Both the position numbers and the translations under genes were made by a program. Below are positions 30,005 through 38,199 of a DNA stretch of 64,000 nt, one piece after another. The DNA lies in contig JAIOOS010000006.1 in assembly GCA_021414305.1 (NCBI GenBank), positions 372,001 through 436,000 of the forward strand. Direction: 5' to 3'. The notes below the pieces were generated by a model. It saw only the letters and a list, made by a program, of their open reading frames with translations, ran no database searches and was not told the DNA's origin. Within the stretch, counting starts at the first letter, position 1, and each line of letters starts with the position of its first letter. This DNA is from Burkholderiales bacterium. Its GTDB lineage: Bacteria > Pseudomonadota > Gammaproteobacteria > Burkholderiales > Burkholderiaceae_C.

Positions 30005-31597
30005 TCAGGCGAGCGCGTGCCGCGCCAGCGTGGCGCTCAGCTTGCTGCCATGCTCGTCGGCCAGCGCCGCCTCGCGCAGCTCGCGCAGGGTGGCCGGCGC
30101 GAGCGCCGGGCCGGCCTTGCTCAGGGCAGCCATCACCGTTTCGTAGTTGCGCACGCCGCGCTCGTGGGTCTCGCTGTAGCCCTTGACCAGCCGCTGGCAC
30201 TGCGCCACCTCCGCCGCCAGCTCGGGATTCGTCGCCGCCGCCGCGGCGATGCGCGCCAGCCAGGCCTCGATCGCCGCGTTCTCGGCGGCGTAGCGCGTGG
30301 TCGCGCGGCGCCAGCGCTTCATGCCCGCGATCAGGTAGAGCAGGAGAAAGCCGCCGAGCGAGCTGGTGGTGACGACCCGGCCCTTCCGCGTGAAGCGCTC
30401 GACCGTGCTGCGCAGCCAGCCCGGGCGCTCGATCCGCCGGCCGATCGCCGCGGGCAGGGTCTCGGCGATCTCGCGCACGCCCGGATGCAGGTACTCGTCG
30501 ATCGCCAGCACCTGGTCGGCGCCGGAGCGGACCTCGGTCTTGACGCGCTCGAAGCGCGAGCCCCGCGTCTTCAGCCCGGCGACGCGGATCGTGTCCTCGT
30601 ACGACATCCAGAGCGCGAGATGACGCGCGGTCTCGTCGAGCAGCCGCCCTTCGGCGCCGGCGAGGGCGGCGATCCTGGCCATGCGGTCGAGGTAGAGGTC
30701 GGCGTAGGCCGGATCCTGGTAGTCGACGAGGCGGCGCACGCCTTCGCGCAGGATCGGCCGGGCCGACCCGGCGAAGCCGGTGTCGATCCGGCCGAGCAGG
30801 GCGCGGATGCGCGGATCGAGCGCGGCGCCCGCGGGCAGCGTCGCCAGGCCGGGCGGCGCCGGCGAACCCGGCGAAGCCGGCGGCGCATCGGTCGTGCCGT
30901 CGAGCGCAGCGGCGAGGGGCCGCGCGGCGGTATCGCCATGCGCCCGGTCCGCCATCGCCGGGTGATCGACCGCCCCGCCCTGCACCTGCGCGTACGCCGC
31001 GGCGAAGGCCTTGAGGCTGCTCGCCACGCCGACGCCGCCGCGGCTGATCGTCGCCTCGAACTGGGCCCGGCTGAACGGCAGCACGCCGGTGCCGGCGAGC
31101 GCGCCGAACAGCACCGCCCCGATGACGCTGCCGTTCTCCTCGGCCACCGCGGCCATGTCGAAGCGGACGAAGCGCTTCGCCGCCTGCGCCGCGTGCGCGA
31201 GCAGGGCGTCGCTGTCCACCCGGCCGTCGCCGAGCGCGCTCTTCTCGGCGATCGAGAAGACGCGGTGGGTCGAGGCGAGGAGCAGCGTCCGGTCGGGCGT
31301 GACCAGGCCGCGCTGGATCGCCCGGCCGCCTTCCATCAGCTCGGAGGCGAGGACGACGTCGACGTCGCCCGGCAGCGGCATCAGCGCCAGCACCGGATGG
31401 CCGCGGTCGGCCTCGGCCTGCTGCTGGGGATAGAGCTCGACGTAGTAGATGGTCGCGCCGGTGCGCTGGGCGACGCCGGGCACCGAGGTCGTCTGCGCCA
31501 GGTGGCCGTTGGCCTCGCCGAGGTCGACGATCCAGTCGGCGAGGACGCCGCCGCCCTCGCCGCCCATGGCCATGATCGCGATCTTCAGGGGTTGCAC
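30005..31597 (-). CDS. iorB: indolepyruvate:ferredoxin oxidoreductase beta subunit with DUF6537
   Basis: A 530-residue protein. The start is GTG 31597 (VQPLKIAIMAMGGEGGG), where family homology begins. Residues 1-190 are the gamma-type 2-oxoacid oxidoreductase domain (IAIMAMGGEGGGVLADW, TTSVPGVAQRTGATIYYVE, MPLPGDVDVVLASELMEGGR). A Pro/Ala-rich linker (about 215-250) leads to a long helical DUF6537 domain (about 260-500), typical of proteobacterial IorB, which is longer than the archaeal subunit of about 200 residues. With IorA it oxidatively decarboxylates aryl pyruvates to aryl-acetyl-CoA, reducing ferredoxin. The start lies 23 bases after the persulfide dioxygenase gene. Confidence 0.9.
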   Translation of the reverse strand: MQPLKIAIMAMGGEGGGVLADWIVDLGEANGHLAQTTSVPGVAQRTGATIYYVELYPQQQAEADRGHPVLALMPLPGDVDVVLASELMEGGRAIQRGLVTPDRTLLLASTHRVFSIAEKSALGDGRVDSDALLAHAAQAAKRFVRFDMAAVAEENGSVIGAVLFGALAGTGVLPFSRAQFEATISRGGVGVASSLKAFAAAYAQVQGGAVDHPAMADRAHGDTAARPLAAALDGTTDAPPASPGSPAPPGLATLPAGAALDPRIRALLGRIDTGFAGSARPILREGVRRLVDYQDPAYADLYLDRMARIAALAGAEGRLLDETARHLALWMSYEDTIRVAGLKTRGSRFERVKTEVRSGADQVLAIDEYLHPGVREIAETLPAAIGRRIERPGWLRSTVERFTRKGRVVTTSSLGGFLLLYLIAGMKRWRRATTRYAAENAAIEAWLARIAAAAATNPELAAEVAQCQRLVKGYSETHERGVRNYETVMAALSKAGPALAPATLRELREAALADEHGSKLSATLARHALA

Positions 31598-31620
31598 GAG
31601 GTCCTCGCCTGCTCTCGCGA

Positions 31621-32370
31621 TCAGCCCTGCGGGCTCTCGGTCATGCGGCCGCAGTAGGCCTGCATCTGCTCGGGCAGGTCCTTCGGGCAGACGCCGCACC
31701 GCCGGTTGCCCGGCACCGCCCAGTCGATGAACTTCGGGTAGGGCAGCTTCAGGCCGGCCATGATCCGCTCGAACTCCTCGCGCGTCTTGCCGACGCCCAG
31801 GCGGGGGTTGCGGCGCTTTTCCTGGCCGATCGAGGAGACCTGCCGATCCTGGTAGTCGTGCCCCGGATAGACCAGGCACTCGTCGGGCAGCGCGAACAGC
31901 TTGCCGGTGACGCTGTCGTAGAGAGTCCCGGCATCGCCCTCCTGGAAGTCGGTGCGACCGCAGCCATCGATCAGCAGCGCGTCGCCGGTGAAAACGCGAT
32001 CGTCGAGAGCGAAGGCGAAGTGGCCGGCGGTGTGGCCGGGCGTGTGCATCGGTCGCAGCGCCAGCTCGCCGACGGTGAAGGGCACGTCGTCGACCACGCC
32101 GAGGTCGGCGCACGGCAGGCGGTCGATCGCCGCCGCGGCGATCTTGCTGCCGACCTGCTGCCGCAGGTGCAGCGCGGCGGTGATGTGGTCGGCGTGAACG
32201 TGCGTATCGAGCGTCCACGCGAGCTTCAGCCCCAGGCTCGCCACCGTCGCCAGGTCGCGATCGATCGAATTGACCACCGGATCGATCAGCACCGCCTGGC
32301 CGGTTTCCTCGCAGCCGAGCAGGTAGGTGTAGGTACTCGACAGGGGCTCGAACAACTGGCGAAAGAGCAT
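31621..32370 (-). CDS. ETHE1-like persulfide dioxygenase (metallo-beta-lactamase fold)
   Basis: A 249-residue protein starting at ATG 32370 with GGAGA upstream. The metallo-beta-lactamase motifs are THVHADHITAA, MHTPGHTAGH, FTGDALLIDGCGRTDFQEGD and VYPGHDYQD. The GRTDFQxGD and the Asp and His pattern match mononuclear-iron persulfide dioxygenases of the ETHE1/Blh type, which oxidise glutathione persulfide to sulfite. A C-terminal NRRCGVCPKDLPEQM is usual in bacterial members. It is unexpected inside an aromatic/CoA operon, between the iorA and iorB genes. Either it handles persulfide or another thiol (CoA) adduct, or it acts as a thioesterase-like glyoxalase II relative; I favour sulfur chemistry. 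Confidence 0.88.
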   Translation of the reverse strand: MLFRQLFEPLSSTYTYLLGCEETGQAVLIDPVVNSIDRDLATVASLGLKLAWTLDTHVHADHITAALHLRQQVGSKIAAAAIDRLPCADLGVVDDVPFTVGELALRPMHTPGHTAGHFAFALDDRVFTGDALLIDGCGRTDFQEGDAGTLYDSVTGKLFALPDECLVYPGHDYQDRQVSSIGQEKRRNPRLGVGKTREEFERIMAGLKLPYPKFIDWAVPGNRRCGVCPKDLPEQMQAYCGRMTESPQG

Positions 32371-32401
32371 GGCGATCTCCGGTGCGGGGGCGAGGCCGGC
32401 C

Positions 32402-34549
32402 TCAGAACGCGAGCCGGGCGCGGGCGCGGGCGTCGCGCCGCTGCAGCCAGCCGATCACGGCCCCGCGCAGCCGCTCGGCGAGCCGGTCCCAGCCGCTCGG
32501 ATTGCTGACGATGCGCGCCTTGTAGAACGAGGGGCAGAGCACCGCCGCGTGCGAGACCTCGCCGCAGACGCCGCAGCCGACGCAGCTGTCGAGCACGGTC
32601 GCGACCGGATCGGTGCGCAAGGGATCCGGATTCGGCTTGATCGAGAGCGAGGGACAGCCCGAGAGGCGGATGCACGAGTGGTCGCCGGTGCAGGTGTCGG
32701 CGTCGACGCCGAAGCGCTCGCGCACCACCCGCTCGCCGCGCGCCACCGCCGCCTTCACCAGCGGCTTGACCCGGCGCTGCCGGTTGAGCTGGCATTCCGA
32801 CTGCGCGATCAGCACCTTCGGGCCCTTCTCCTTCGAGGTCAGGGCCTCGCGCAGCGCGTCGCGCATGCCGGCGACGTCGTAGGTGCGGCGGATCGTGCGC
32901 ACCCAGTCGACGCCGACGCCGCGCACCGCCTTCTCGATCGCATGGCCGGTGCTGCGCGTCGGATTGGCCAGCTTCGAGGAAAGCAGGTCCTGGCCGCCGG
33001 TGGCGGAGGTGTAGTTGTTGTCGACGACGATCGTCAGGTTGTCGCTGCGGTTGAACACCGCGTTGGCGATGCCGCTGGTCAGGCCGTTGTGCCAGAAGCC
33101 GCCGTCGCCCATCACCGAGATCGCCCGCTTGCTCGCGTCGACGGTGAAGGCGGAGGCGCCGGCCGTGCCGAGGCCGTAGCCCATGGTCGTGTTGCCGATG
33201 TGGAACGGCGGAAGGATCGAGAACAGGTGGCAGCCGATGTCGGCGCTGACGTGATGCGCGCCGAGCTCCTTCTCCACCAGCTTCATCGCGCTGAAGATCG
33301 GCCGCTCCGGGCAGCCGGTGCAAAAGCCCGGCGGGCGGCCGTGCACCACCTCGGCGAGCGGCTTCTCCATGGCGAGCGGAATCACCCGCGCCGGCTTCGG
33401 CGGCAGCGTCGCCGGCTCGACCCGGCCGTAGTGCTCGAGGAAGGCGCGCGTGCCCTTCAGCACCTCGGCGCCGGTGTACTCGCCGGCGGGCGCCAGGAAG
33501 TCCTTGCCGTGCAGTACGGTCTGCAGGTCGGCCTGGCGCAGCACGGTCGCCAGGGTCTGCTCGATGAAGTTCGGCTGGCCCTCCTCGACCAGCAGCACCG
33601 CCTTCTTGCCGGCGCAAAAGCGCGTCACCTCGGCCGGCACCACCGGGTAGGCGACGTTCATCACGTAGAGCGGGATCTTCGAATTGCCATAGACGTCGGC
33701 CAGGCCGAGCCGCTCGAGCGAGCGCACCAGGGTGTTGTAGTTGCCGCCCTGGACGACGATGCCGATGTCGCTCGCCCCCTCGGCGAAGAACTCGTTGAGC
33801 CGGTGCTCCTCGATGTAGCGCAGCGCCGCCGGCCAGCGCTCCTTGATCTTTTCCTGCTCGTGCACGTAGGTCGCGGGCGGCAGGGCGATGCGCGCGGTGT
33901 CGCGCCGGGGTGCGGCCAGCGCGTCGCCGGCGAGGAAGCTCGCGGTCCGGTTGGCCTCGGCGACGAACCGGCCGTGCACGTGGCAGGCGCGGATGCGCAG
34001 CATCAGCATCACCGGCGTGTGGCTCGCCTCCGAGAGCGCGAAGCCGTGCTTCACCGCCGCGACCATCGAGGGCAGGTTCGGCCGCGGGTCGAGCAGCCAG
34101 ATCTGCGACTTCATCGCGAACGCGTGGCTACGCTCCTGCATGATCGAGGAGCCCTCGCCGTAGTCCTCGCCGACGATCACCAGCGCGCCGCCGGTGACCC
34201 CGCCCGAGGCCAGGTTGGCCAGCGCGTCGGCGGCGACGTTGACGCCGACCGGCCCCTTGAACGTGACCGCGCCGCGCAGCGGGTAGTTGACCGAAGCCGC
34301 GAGCGTCGCCGCGGCGGTGGCCTCGCTGGCCGAGCTCTCGAAGCGGATGCCGTGCTCCGAGAGGATGTCCTGGGCGTCGGCGAGCACGTCCATCAGGTGC
34401 GAGATCGGCGCGCCCTGGTAGCCGGCGACGTAGGACACGCCGGACTCGAGCAGCGCCTTGGTGACGGCAAGGATGCCTTCGCCGCGGAACACTTCGCCCG
34501 CGCCGAGCCTGAGCTTCTTCACTTCCTCGACGAACGATCTCTCGGCCAT
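32402..34549 (-). CDS. iorA: indolepyruvate:ferredoxin oxidoreductase alpha subunit
   Basis: A 715-residue protein starting at ATG 34549 (MAERSFVEEVKKL), first gene of the operon. The pyrimidine-binding domain (about 20-200) has AGYQGAPISHLMD and FKGPVGVNVAADALAN. The TPP-binding domain (about 400-570) has the GDG...NN motif (MGDGGFWHNGLTSG and VDNNYTSATGG) and FCTGCPERP. The C-terminus carries two 4Fe-4S clusters of ferredoxin type (CTGDHSCIRLSGCPSL; SCVGCGVCGEVSHAAVLCPS). It oxidises aryl pyruvates (indole-, phenyl-, hydroxyphenylpyruvate) with CoA and ferredoxin. In aerobic proteobacteria this enzyme is linked to aromatic amino-acid and indole-acetate metabolism. Confidence 0.93.
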   Translation of the reverse strand: MAERSFVEEVKKLRLGAGEVFRGEGILAVTKALLESGVSYVAGYQGAPISHLMDVLADAQDILSEHGIRFESSASEATAAATLAASVNYPLRGAVTFKGPVGVNVAADALANLASGGVTGGALVIVGEDYGEGSSIMQERSHAFAMKSQIWLLDPRPNLPSMVAAVKHGFALSEASHTPVMLMLRIRACHVHGRFVAEANRTASFLAGDALAAPRRDTARIALPPATYVHEQEKIKERWPAALRYIEEHRLNEFFAEGASDIGIVVQGGNYNTLVRSLERLGLADVYGNSKIPLYVMNVAYPVVPAEVTRFCAGKKAVLLVEEGQPNFIEQTLATVLRQADLQTVLHGKDFLAPAGEYTGAEVLKGTRAFLEHYGRVEPATLPPKPARVIPLAMEKPLAEVVHGRPPGFCTGCPERPIFSAMKLVEKELGAHHVSADIGCHLFSILPPFHIGNTTMGYGLGTAGASAFTVDASKRAISVMGDGGFWHNGLTSGIANAVFNRSDNLTIVVDNNYTSATGGQDLLSSKLANPTRSTGHAIEKAVRGVGVDWVRTIRRTYDVAGMRDALREALTSKEKGPKVLIAQSECQLNRQRRVKPLVKAAVARGERVVRERFGVDADTCTGDHSCIRLSGCPSLSIKPNPDPLRTDPVATVLDSCVGCGVCGEVSHAAVLCPSFYKARIVSNPSGWDRLAERLRGAVIGWLQRRDARARARLAF

Positions 34550-34652
34550 GCCTTTTCCCGGGTCTCGAACCACGATGTTCGCATGTCCGGCGGGCCCTAC
34601 ATTAGAGGCCGGCCGACAACATGCGCCGAGAAGAAGCACAGAGGAGGAATTC

Positions 34653-35864
34653 GTGAAGGACGAGCTCGTTTACCCGCGCGAGAACTCGCTCGGCGCCATC
34701 ACCCTGGTGCTCGGCCTGATCGGCTGGCTGCTGATCGTCGTCGGCACCTTCGGCCTGGCCCTGGTCTACCTGCTGTTCGGCTTCGTCTTCTACGTGTTCG
34801 CGCATTCGGCGTTCATCTCCTGGCTGCGCGGCAACGCGGTGCTGCTCTCGCAGGCGCAGCTTCCCGACCTGCGCGCCCGCTTCGAGGACTGCTGCAAGCG
34901 GCTCGGGATCGAGGAGCCGCCCGAGGCCTACGTGATGCAGGGCGGGGGCATGCTCAACGCCTTCGCCACCCGCTTTCTCGGCCGCAACTACGTGGTGCTG
35001 CTCTCGGACATCGTCGACGCGATGGACGGGCATCCCGACGGCGTGAACTTCTACTTCGGCCACGAGCTCGGCCACATCCGCCGCCACCACCTCACGGGCA
35101 ACCTGCTGCGCGCGCCGGTGCTGTGGCTGCCGCTGCTCGGCGCCGCCTACTCGCGGGCCAAGGAATCGACCTGCGACCGGCACGGCCGGGCGTGCTGCAG
35201 CTCGCCCGAATCGGCGGCGCGCGCGCTGGTGGCGCTGGCCGCGGGCGCCGAGCGCTGGAAGCAGGTCGACCTGCCCGCGTTCGCCGGCCAGGCGGCCCTC
35301 TCGAGCGGCTTCTGGATGTCGTTCCACGAGCTGACCAACGGCTACCCGTGGCTGACCAAGCGCACGGCGCGCGTGCTCGACCCGGCCGCGCCGATGCCCG
35401 GCCGCAACCCGTTCGCCTGGTTCCTCGCCCTGTTCGTGCCGTACGCCGGGCGGGCCGGCGGCGGGCTCGGCGGCGTGATCGTCGTCGTCGCCGTCATCGG
35501 CGTCCTCGCCGCGGTCGCCTTGCCGGCCTATCAGGACTACACCGTCCGCGCCCGGCTGCAGGGCGCGTACCTCGGCAGCGAGCCGGTGCGCCAGGCGCTC
35601 GGCGACTGGTTCGTGAAGCACGACAAGGAAGCGCCCTCCTCGCTCCAGGAGGCCGGCATCCCTCCGGCGCTGCCCGATGGCAGCACCCTCGCCTTCGACC
35701 CCGAGCAGATGGTGCTGACGGTCGAGACGCCGAACGGCGACCTGGTGTTCGTGCCGGAGAACCTGAACGACCCGAAGCTGGTCTGGCGCTGCATCCCGGG
35801 CGAAGGCGTCAAGCGGGCGACGTTGCCGCCGGCGTGCCGGGAGGAAGTCGCACCGCCGCGCTGA
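34653..35864 (+). CDS. M48 metalloprotease fused to a type IV pilin-like module
   Basis: A 403-residue protein. The start is GTG 34653, with AGGAGGA 4 bases upstream. Two N-terminal transmembrane helices (about 13-50) precede an M48 peptidase domain with zinc motif H137-E-L-G-H141 (YFGHELGHIRRHH) and a later glutamate ligand near E171. From residue 273 the protein continues as GGVIVVVAVIGVLAAVALPA and then YQDYTVRARL, which closely copies the N-terminal helix of type IV pilins but lacks the cleavage site and Glu5 (no G-FTLIE). A pilin-like beta region of about 90 residues follows (SSLQEAGIPPALPDGSTLAF). HtpX-like membrane proteases degrade misfolded membrane proteins; the role of the pilin part is unknown. 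It is transcribed away from iorA. Confidence 0.88.
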   Translation: MKDELVYPRENSLGAITLVLGLIGWLLIVVGTFGLALVYLLFGFVFYVFAHSAFISWLRGNAVLLSQAQLPDLRARFEDCCKRLGIEEPPEAYVMQGGGMLNAFATRFLGRNYVVLLSDIVDAMDGHPDGVNFYFGHELGHIRRHHLTGNLLRAPVLWLPLLGAAYSRAKESTCDRHGRACCSSPESAARALVALAAGAERWKQVDLPAFAGQAALSSGFWMSFHELTNGYPWLTKRTARVLDPAAPMPGRNPFAWFLALFVPYAGRAGGGLGGVIVVVAVIGVLAAVALPAYQDYTVRARLQGAYLGSEPVRQALGDWFVKHDKEAPSSLQEAGIPPALPDGSTLAFDPEQMVLTVETPNGDLVFVPENLNDPKLVWRCIPGEGVKRATLPPACREEVAPPR

Positions 35865-35907
35865 GGCGGCGCCCCGGGGGGCCTGGCCAGCCGGCGCGGA
35901 GGAAGCG

Positions 35908-37128
35908 TCAGCCGACGCGCTCGGCGTCGTAGCCTTCGGCGCGCATCGCCTCGAGGATGGTCTGGATGTGCGCGGCGCCGCGCGTCTGCACCACCACCTC
36001 GATCTGCACCCGTTCGACCGAGAGCGAGGTGAAGGCGCGCTGGTGCTGCACCTCGTCGATGTTGGCGCCGAGCCGGGCGAGCAGCGCGGCGACATCGGCG
36101 AGCGCGCCAGGCACGTCGCGCACGTCGACACGCAGCCGGGCGAGACGGCCCGACTTGACCATGCCGCGCTCGATGATCTCGGCCAGCACCAGCGGCTCGA
36201 TGTTGCCGCCGCACAGCACCAGCCCCACCTTGCGCCCGGCAAAGGCGGCCTTGTCCTTCATCACCGCGGCCAGGCCGACGGCGCCGGCGCCCTCGACCAC
36301 GGTCTTCTCGATCTCGAGCAGCATCAGGATCGCCTGCTCGATGTCGTCTTCGGAGACGAGGACGACGTCGTCGACCAGGTCGCGGATCACCGGCAGCGTC
36401 AGCGCCCCGGGCGACTTGACGCCGATGCCGTCGGCGATCGTCGCCTGGCGGCTCTCGCGTTGCTGGCCATGCTTGGCGTTCCAGGCCGCCGGGAAGCGCT
36501 CGGTCTGCACGCCGACGATGCGGATGTCGGGCCGGCGCGCCCGGGCGGCGGTGGCCATGCCGGCGATCAGCCCGCCGCCGCCGATGGCGACGACGAGCGT
36601 GTCGAGCGAAGGCTGCTGCGCCAGCATCTCGAGCGCGACCGTGCCCTGGCCGGCGATCACCGCCAGGTCGTCGTAGGGATGGATCATGGTCAGGCCGCGC
36701 TCGGACGCGAGCTCGAGGCCGAAGACGCGGGCGTCGTCGAAGGTGTCGCCGCGCAGCACCACTTCGGCGCCGAAGCCGCGCGTGTTCTCCACCTTCACCG
36801 AGGAGGCGAAGCGCGGCATGACGATCGTCGCCGCGATGCCCATCCGCTGGGCGTGATAGGCCACGGCCTGGGCGTGGTTGCCGGCGGAGACGGCGAGCAC
36901 GCCGCTGGCGCGCTCGGCCGCGGTGAGCTGCGCCATCTTGTTGAACGCACCCCGCTCCTTGAACGAAGCGGTGAACTGCAGGTTCTCGAACTTGAGGAAG
37001 ACCTCGCAGCCGCAGATCGCCGACAGGGTGCGCGATTCCAGGCACGGGGTCGCGCCGATCTCGCCCTTCAGCCGCGCCGCGGCGCGGTCGATCTCGGCGG
37101 CCAGGGAAGGGTCGGCGGCGGTGCTCAT
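35908..37128 (-). CDS. ilvA: threonine dehydratase (threonine ammonia-lyase)
   Basis: A 406-residue PLP enzyme starting at ATG 37128. PLP lysine K57 lies in ASFKERGAFNK; the phosphate loop is AIGGGGLIAGM; asparagine in SAGNHAQAVA contacts the pyridine ring. The C-terminal 80 residues (from about 325) form one ACT domain (RLARLRVDVRDVPGALADVA, QIEVVVQTRG). Length and single ACT match the biodegradative/medium-length threonine ammonia-lyases found in many bacteria, which convert threonine to 2-oxobutyrate and ammonia. The biosynthetic IlvA of E. coli is longer with two ACT-like domains, so the symbol reflects the reaction rather than the exact subtype. It is a single gene, convergent with the M48 protease gene. 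Confidence 0.9.
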   Translation of the reverse strand: MSTAADPSLAAEIDRAAARLKGEIGATPCLESRTLSAICGCEVFLKFENLQFTASFKERGAFNKMAQLTAAERASGVLAVSAGNHAQAVAYHAQRMGIAATIVMPRFASSVKVENTRGFGAEVVLRGDTFDDARVFGLELASERGLTMIHPYDDLAVIAGQGTVALEMLAQQPSLDTLVVAIGGGGLIAGMATAARARRPDIRIVGVQTERFPAAWNAKHGQQRESRQATIADGIGVKSPGALTLPVIRDLVDDVVLVSEDDIEQAILMLLEIEKTVVEGAGAVGLAAVMKDKAAFAGRKVGLVLCGGNIEPLVLAEIIERGMVKSGRLARLRVDVRDVPGALADVAALLARLGANIDEVQHQRAFTSLSVERVQIEVVVQTRGAAHIQTILEAMRAEGYDAERVG

Positions 37129-37345
37129 TTCGGCATTCTCGCGCGGCCGGCGGCGGACACATTGCGACACGCTCGCGTGCGAAATTTCACGGTTGGCGAC
37201 CGTCTGTCGGCGGGCGCGCACCGGCTCGATACCGCCTGTCGCCTTTCGGGTGCGTTTCCCCCCGGTCACGGGGTTGTCCGTGCGTGGGGGGTGGTCGACA
37301 TTCGCGCCTCGCGTCATCCCGTCGGCGCCGACCTGAAAGCAAGAC

Positions 37346-38011
37346 ATGTCCAAGAAGCTCGTCTCCTCCCTCGCCGCCCTGGCGCTCGTTTCCTTCTGCG
37401 GCTTGTCGCAGGCGGAAAGCGTTTCGTTCAGTGGCTTCGCCCACGGCTCGCAAACCGTCACCGCCACGCTGACCGGGCCGAACGTTCCCGTCAGCAAGAC
37501 GGTCTCGGCGGGCGGGTTCTCGACCATCGTCAACGGCGGCCCGTCGTTCGAGAGCTATTGCATCGACCTGTACCAGACGATCAACTTCGGCGCCCCGCCG
37601 TACACCGACTACAGCTTCGCCGGCCTCGGCCACCTGTTCACCAACGCCAACGCCTACACCGACCTCGGCCGGCTGTTCGCGACCGCGGGCCTGGTCAACA
37701 ACTCCGTTTCCGAAGCCGCCTTCCAGATCGCCGTCTGGGAGATCGCCTACGAAGCCACGGGCACGGCGTACAACCTGGCGAGCGGCGCCGCGACCTTCGC
37801 CGGCGGCACGGCCGCATCGTCGGGCGCGCTGACGCTGGCCACCACCTGGCTCAACAGCCTCTTCGGCAGCGGCCCGGCCATCACCGTGATGGACAGCCGC
37901 GAGCATCAGGACATCGTCTTCGCGCCGATCCCCGAGCCCGAGACCTATGCGCTGTTCATGGCCGGCCTCGCGGCCGTCGGCTTCATGGCCAAGCGGCGTC
38001 GCAAGGCCTGA
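37346..38011 (+). CDS. PEP-CTERM sorting-domain protein 1
   Basis: A 221-residue secreted protein starting at ATG 37346. A Sec signal peptide (MSKKLVSSLAALALVSFCG, cleaved near SQA) leads to a beta-rich, Ser/Thr/Asn-rich mature domain of about 170 residues with one cysteine. The C-terminus is a textbook PEP-CTERM tag: PEP motif at PEPETYALFMAGLAAVGFM, a hydrophobic helix and then KRRRKA. Exosortase (encoded at the right end of the window) recognises and cleaves at this tag. The body resembles thioester-forming-type CIDLYQ-containing PEP-CTERM proteins, but no catalytic function is clear. A strong terminator follows. Confidence 0.92.
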   Translation: MSKKLVSSLAALALVSFCGLSQAESVSFSGFAHGSQTVTATLTGPNVPVSKTVSAGGFSTIVNGGPSFESYCIDLYQTINFGAPPYTDYSFAGLGHLFTNANAYTDLGRLFATAGLVNNSVSEAAFQIAVWEIAYEATGTAYNLASGAATFAGGTAASSGALTLATTWLNSLFGSGPAITVMDSREHQDIVFAPIPEPETYALFMAGLAAVGFMAKRRRKA

Positions 38012-38071
38012 TCCTGCCCGCCCGGCTCCGCCGGGAATCGAAAAAGGCGAGCCTGGCTCGCCTTTTTTCAT
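37931..38071 (+). repeat. PEP-CTERM tail plus terminator cassette, copy 1
   Basis: The DNA for the last ~27 codons of PEP-CTERM gene 1 and the following terminator recurs at 38814-38943 after PEP-CTERM gene 2. The coding part matches at nearly every base (GAGCCCGAGACCTATGCGCT shared), and the terminator is identical over 32 bases, while the short stretch between them and the upstream gene bodies differ. This points to copying or conversion of a sorting cassette. Confidence 0.75.
38041..38068 (+). terminator. rho-independent terminator after PEP-CTERM gene 1
   Basis: AAAAAGGCGAGCC, T, GGCTCGCC and a run of six T. The stem of 8 GC-rich pairs extends through the A/T flanks. It ends the first PEP-CTERM transcript 30-57 bases after the stop. 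The A tract on the 5' side makes it plausible in both directions. Confidence 0.9.
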
Positions 38072-38136
38072 TTCTGCGCACGCGGCGTCTCGTCCTACGG
38101 CTCATCCCTCGTGCACGGGGATGCTTCAAACAGTCG

Positions 38137-38151
38137 CGGCCAGCCCAATGC
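38137..38151 (+). promoter_or_regulatory. weak candidate sigma-54 promoter before PEP-CTERM gene 2
   Basis: CGGCCAGCCCAATGC has the essential GG and GC dinucleotides at the correct 10-base spacing and matches 7 of 11 consensus positions. It would place the transcript start near 38163, about 37 bases before the ATG. Such matches arise by chance in GC-rich DNA, so this is only a candidate, made more interesting by the strong site at 40972. Confidence 0.25.
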
Positions 38152-38199
38152 AAGCACGGGGTTGATCTCTAGCCCTTCATTTCTCTCAGGAGTCTGTCC

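Noticed and set aside
32369..35932. A 1187-codon open frame on the plus strand across iorA and the M48 gene.
   Set aside because: It is antisense to iorA and out of frame with the M48 protease, which has RBS and motifs in another frame.
37151..37165. CGGCGGACACATTGC as a sigma-54 promoter for PEP-CTERM gene 1.
   Set aside because: Only 7 of 11 positions fit, it is about 180 bases from the start, and such matches are frequent by chance at this GC content.
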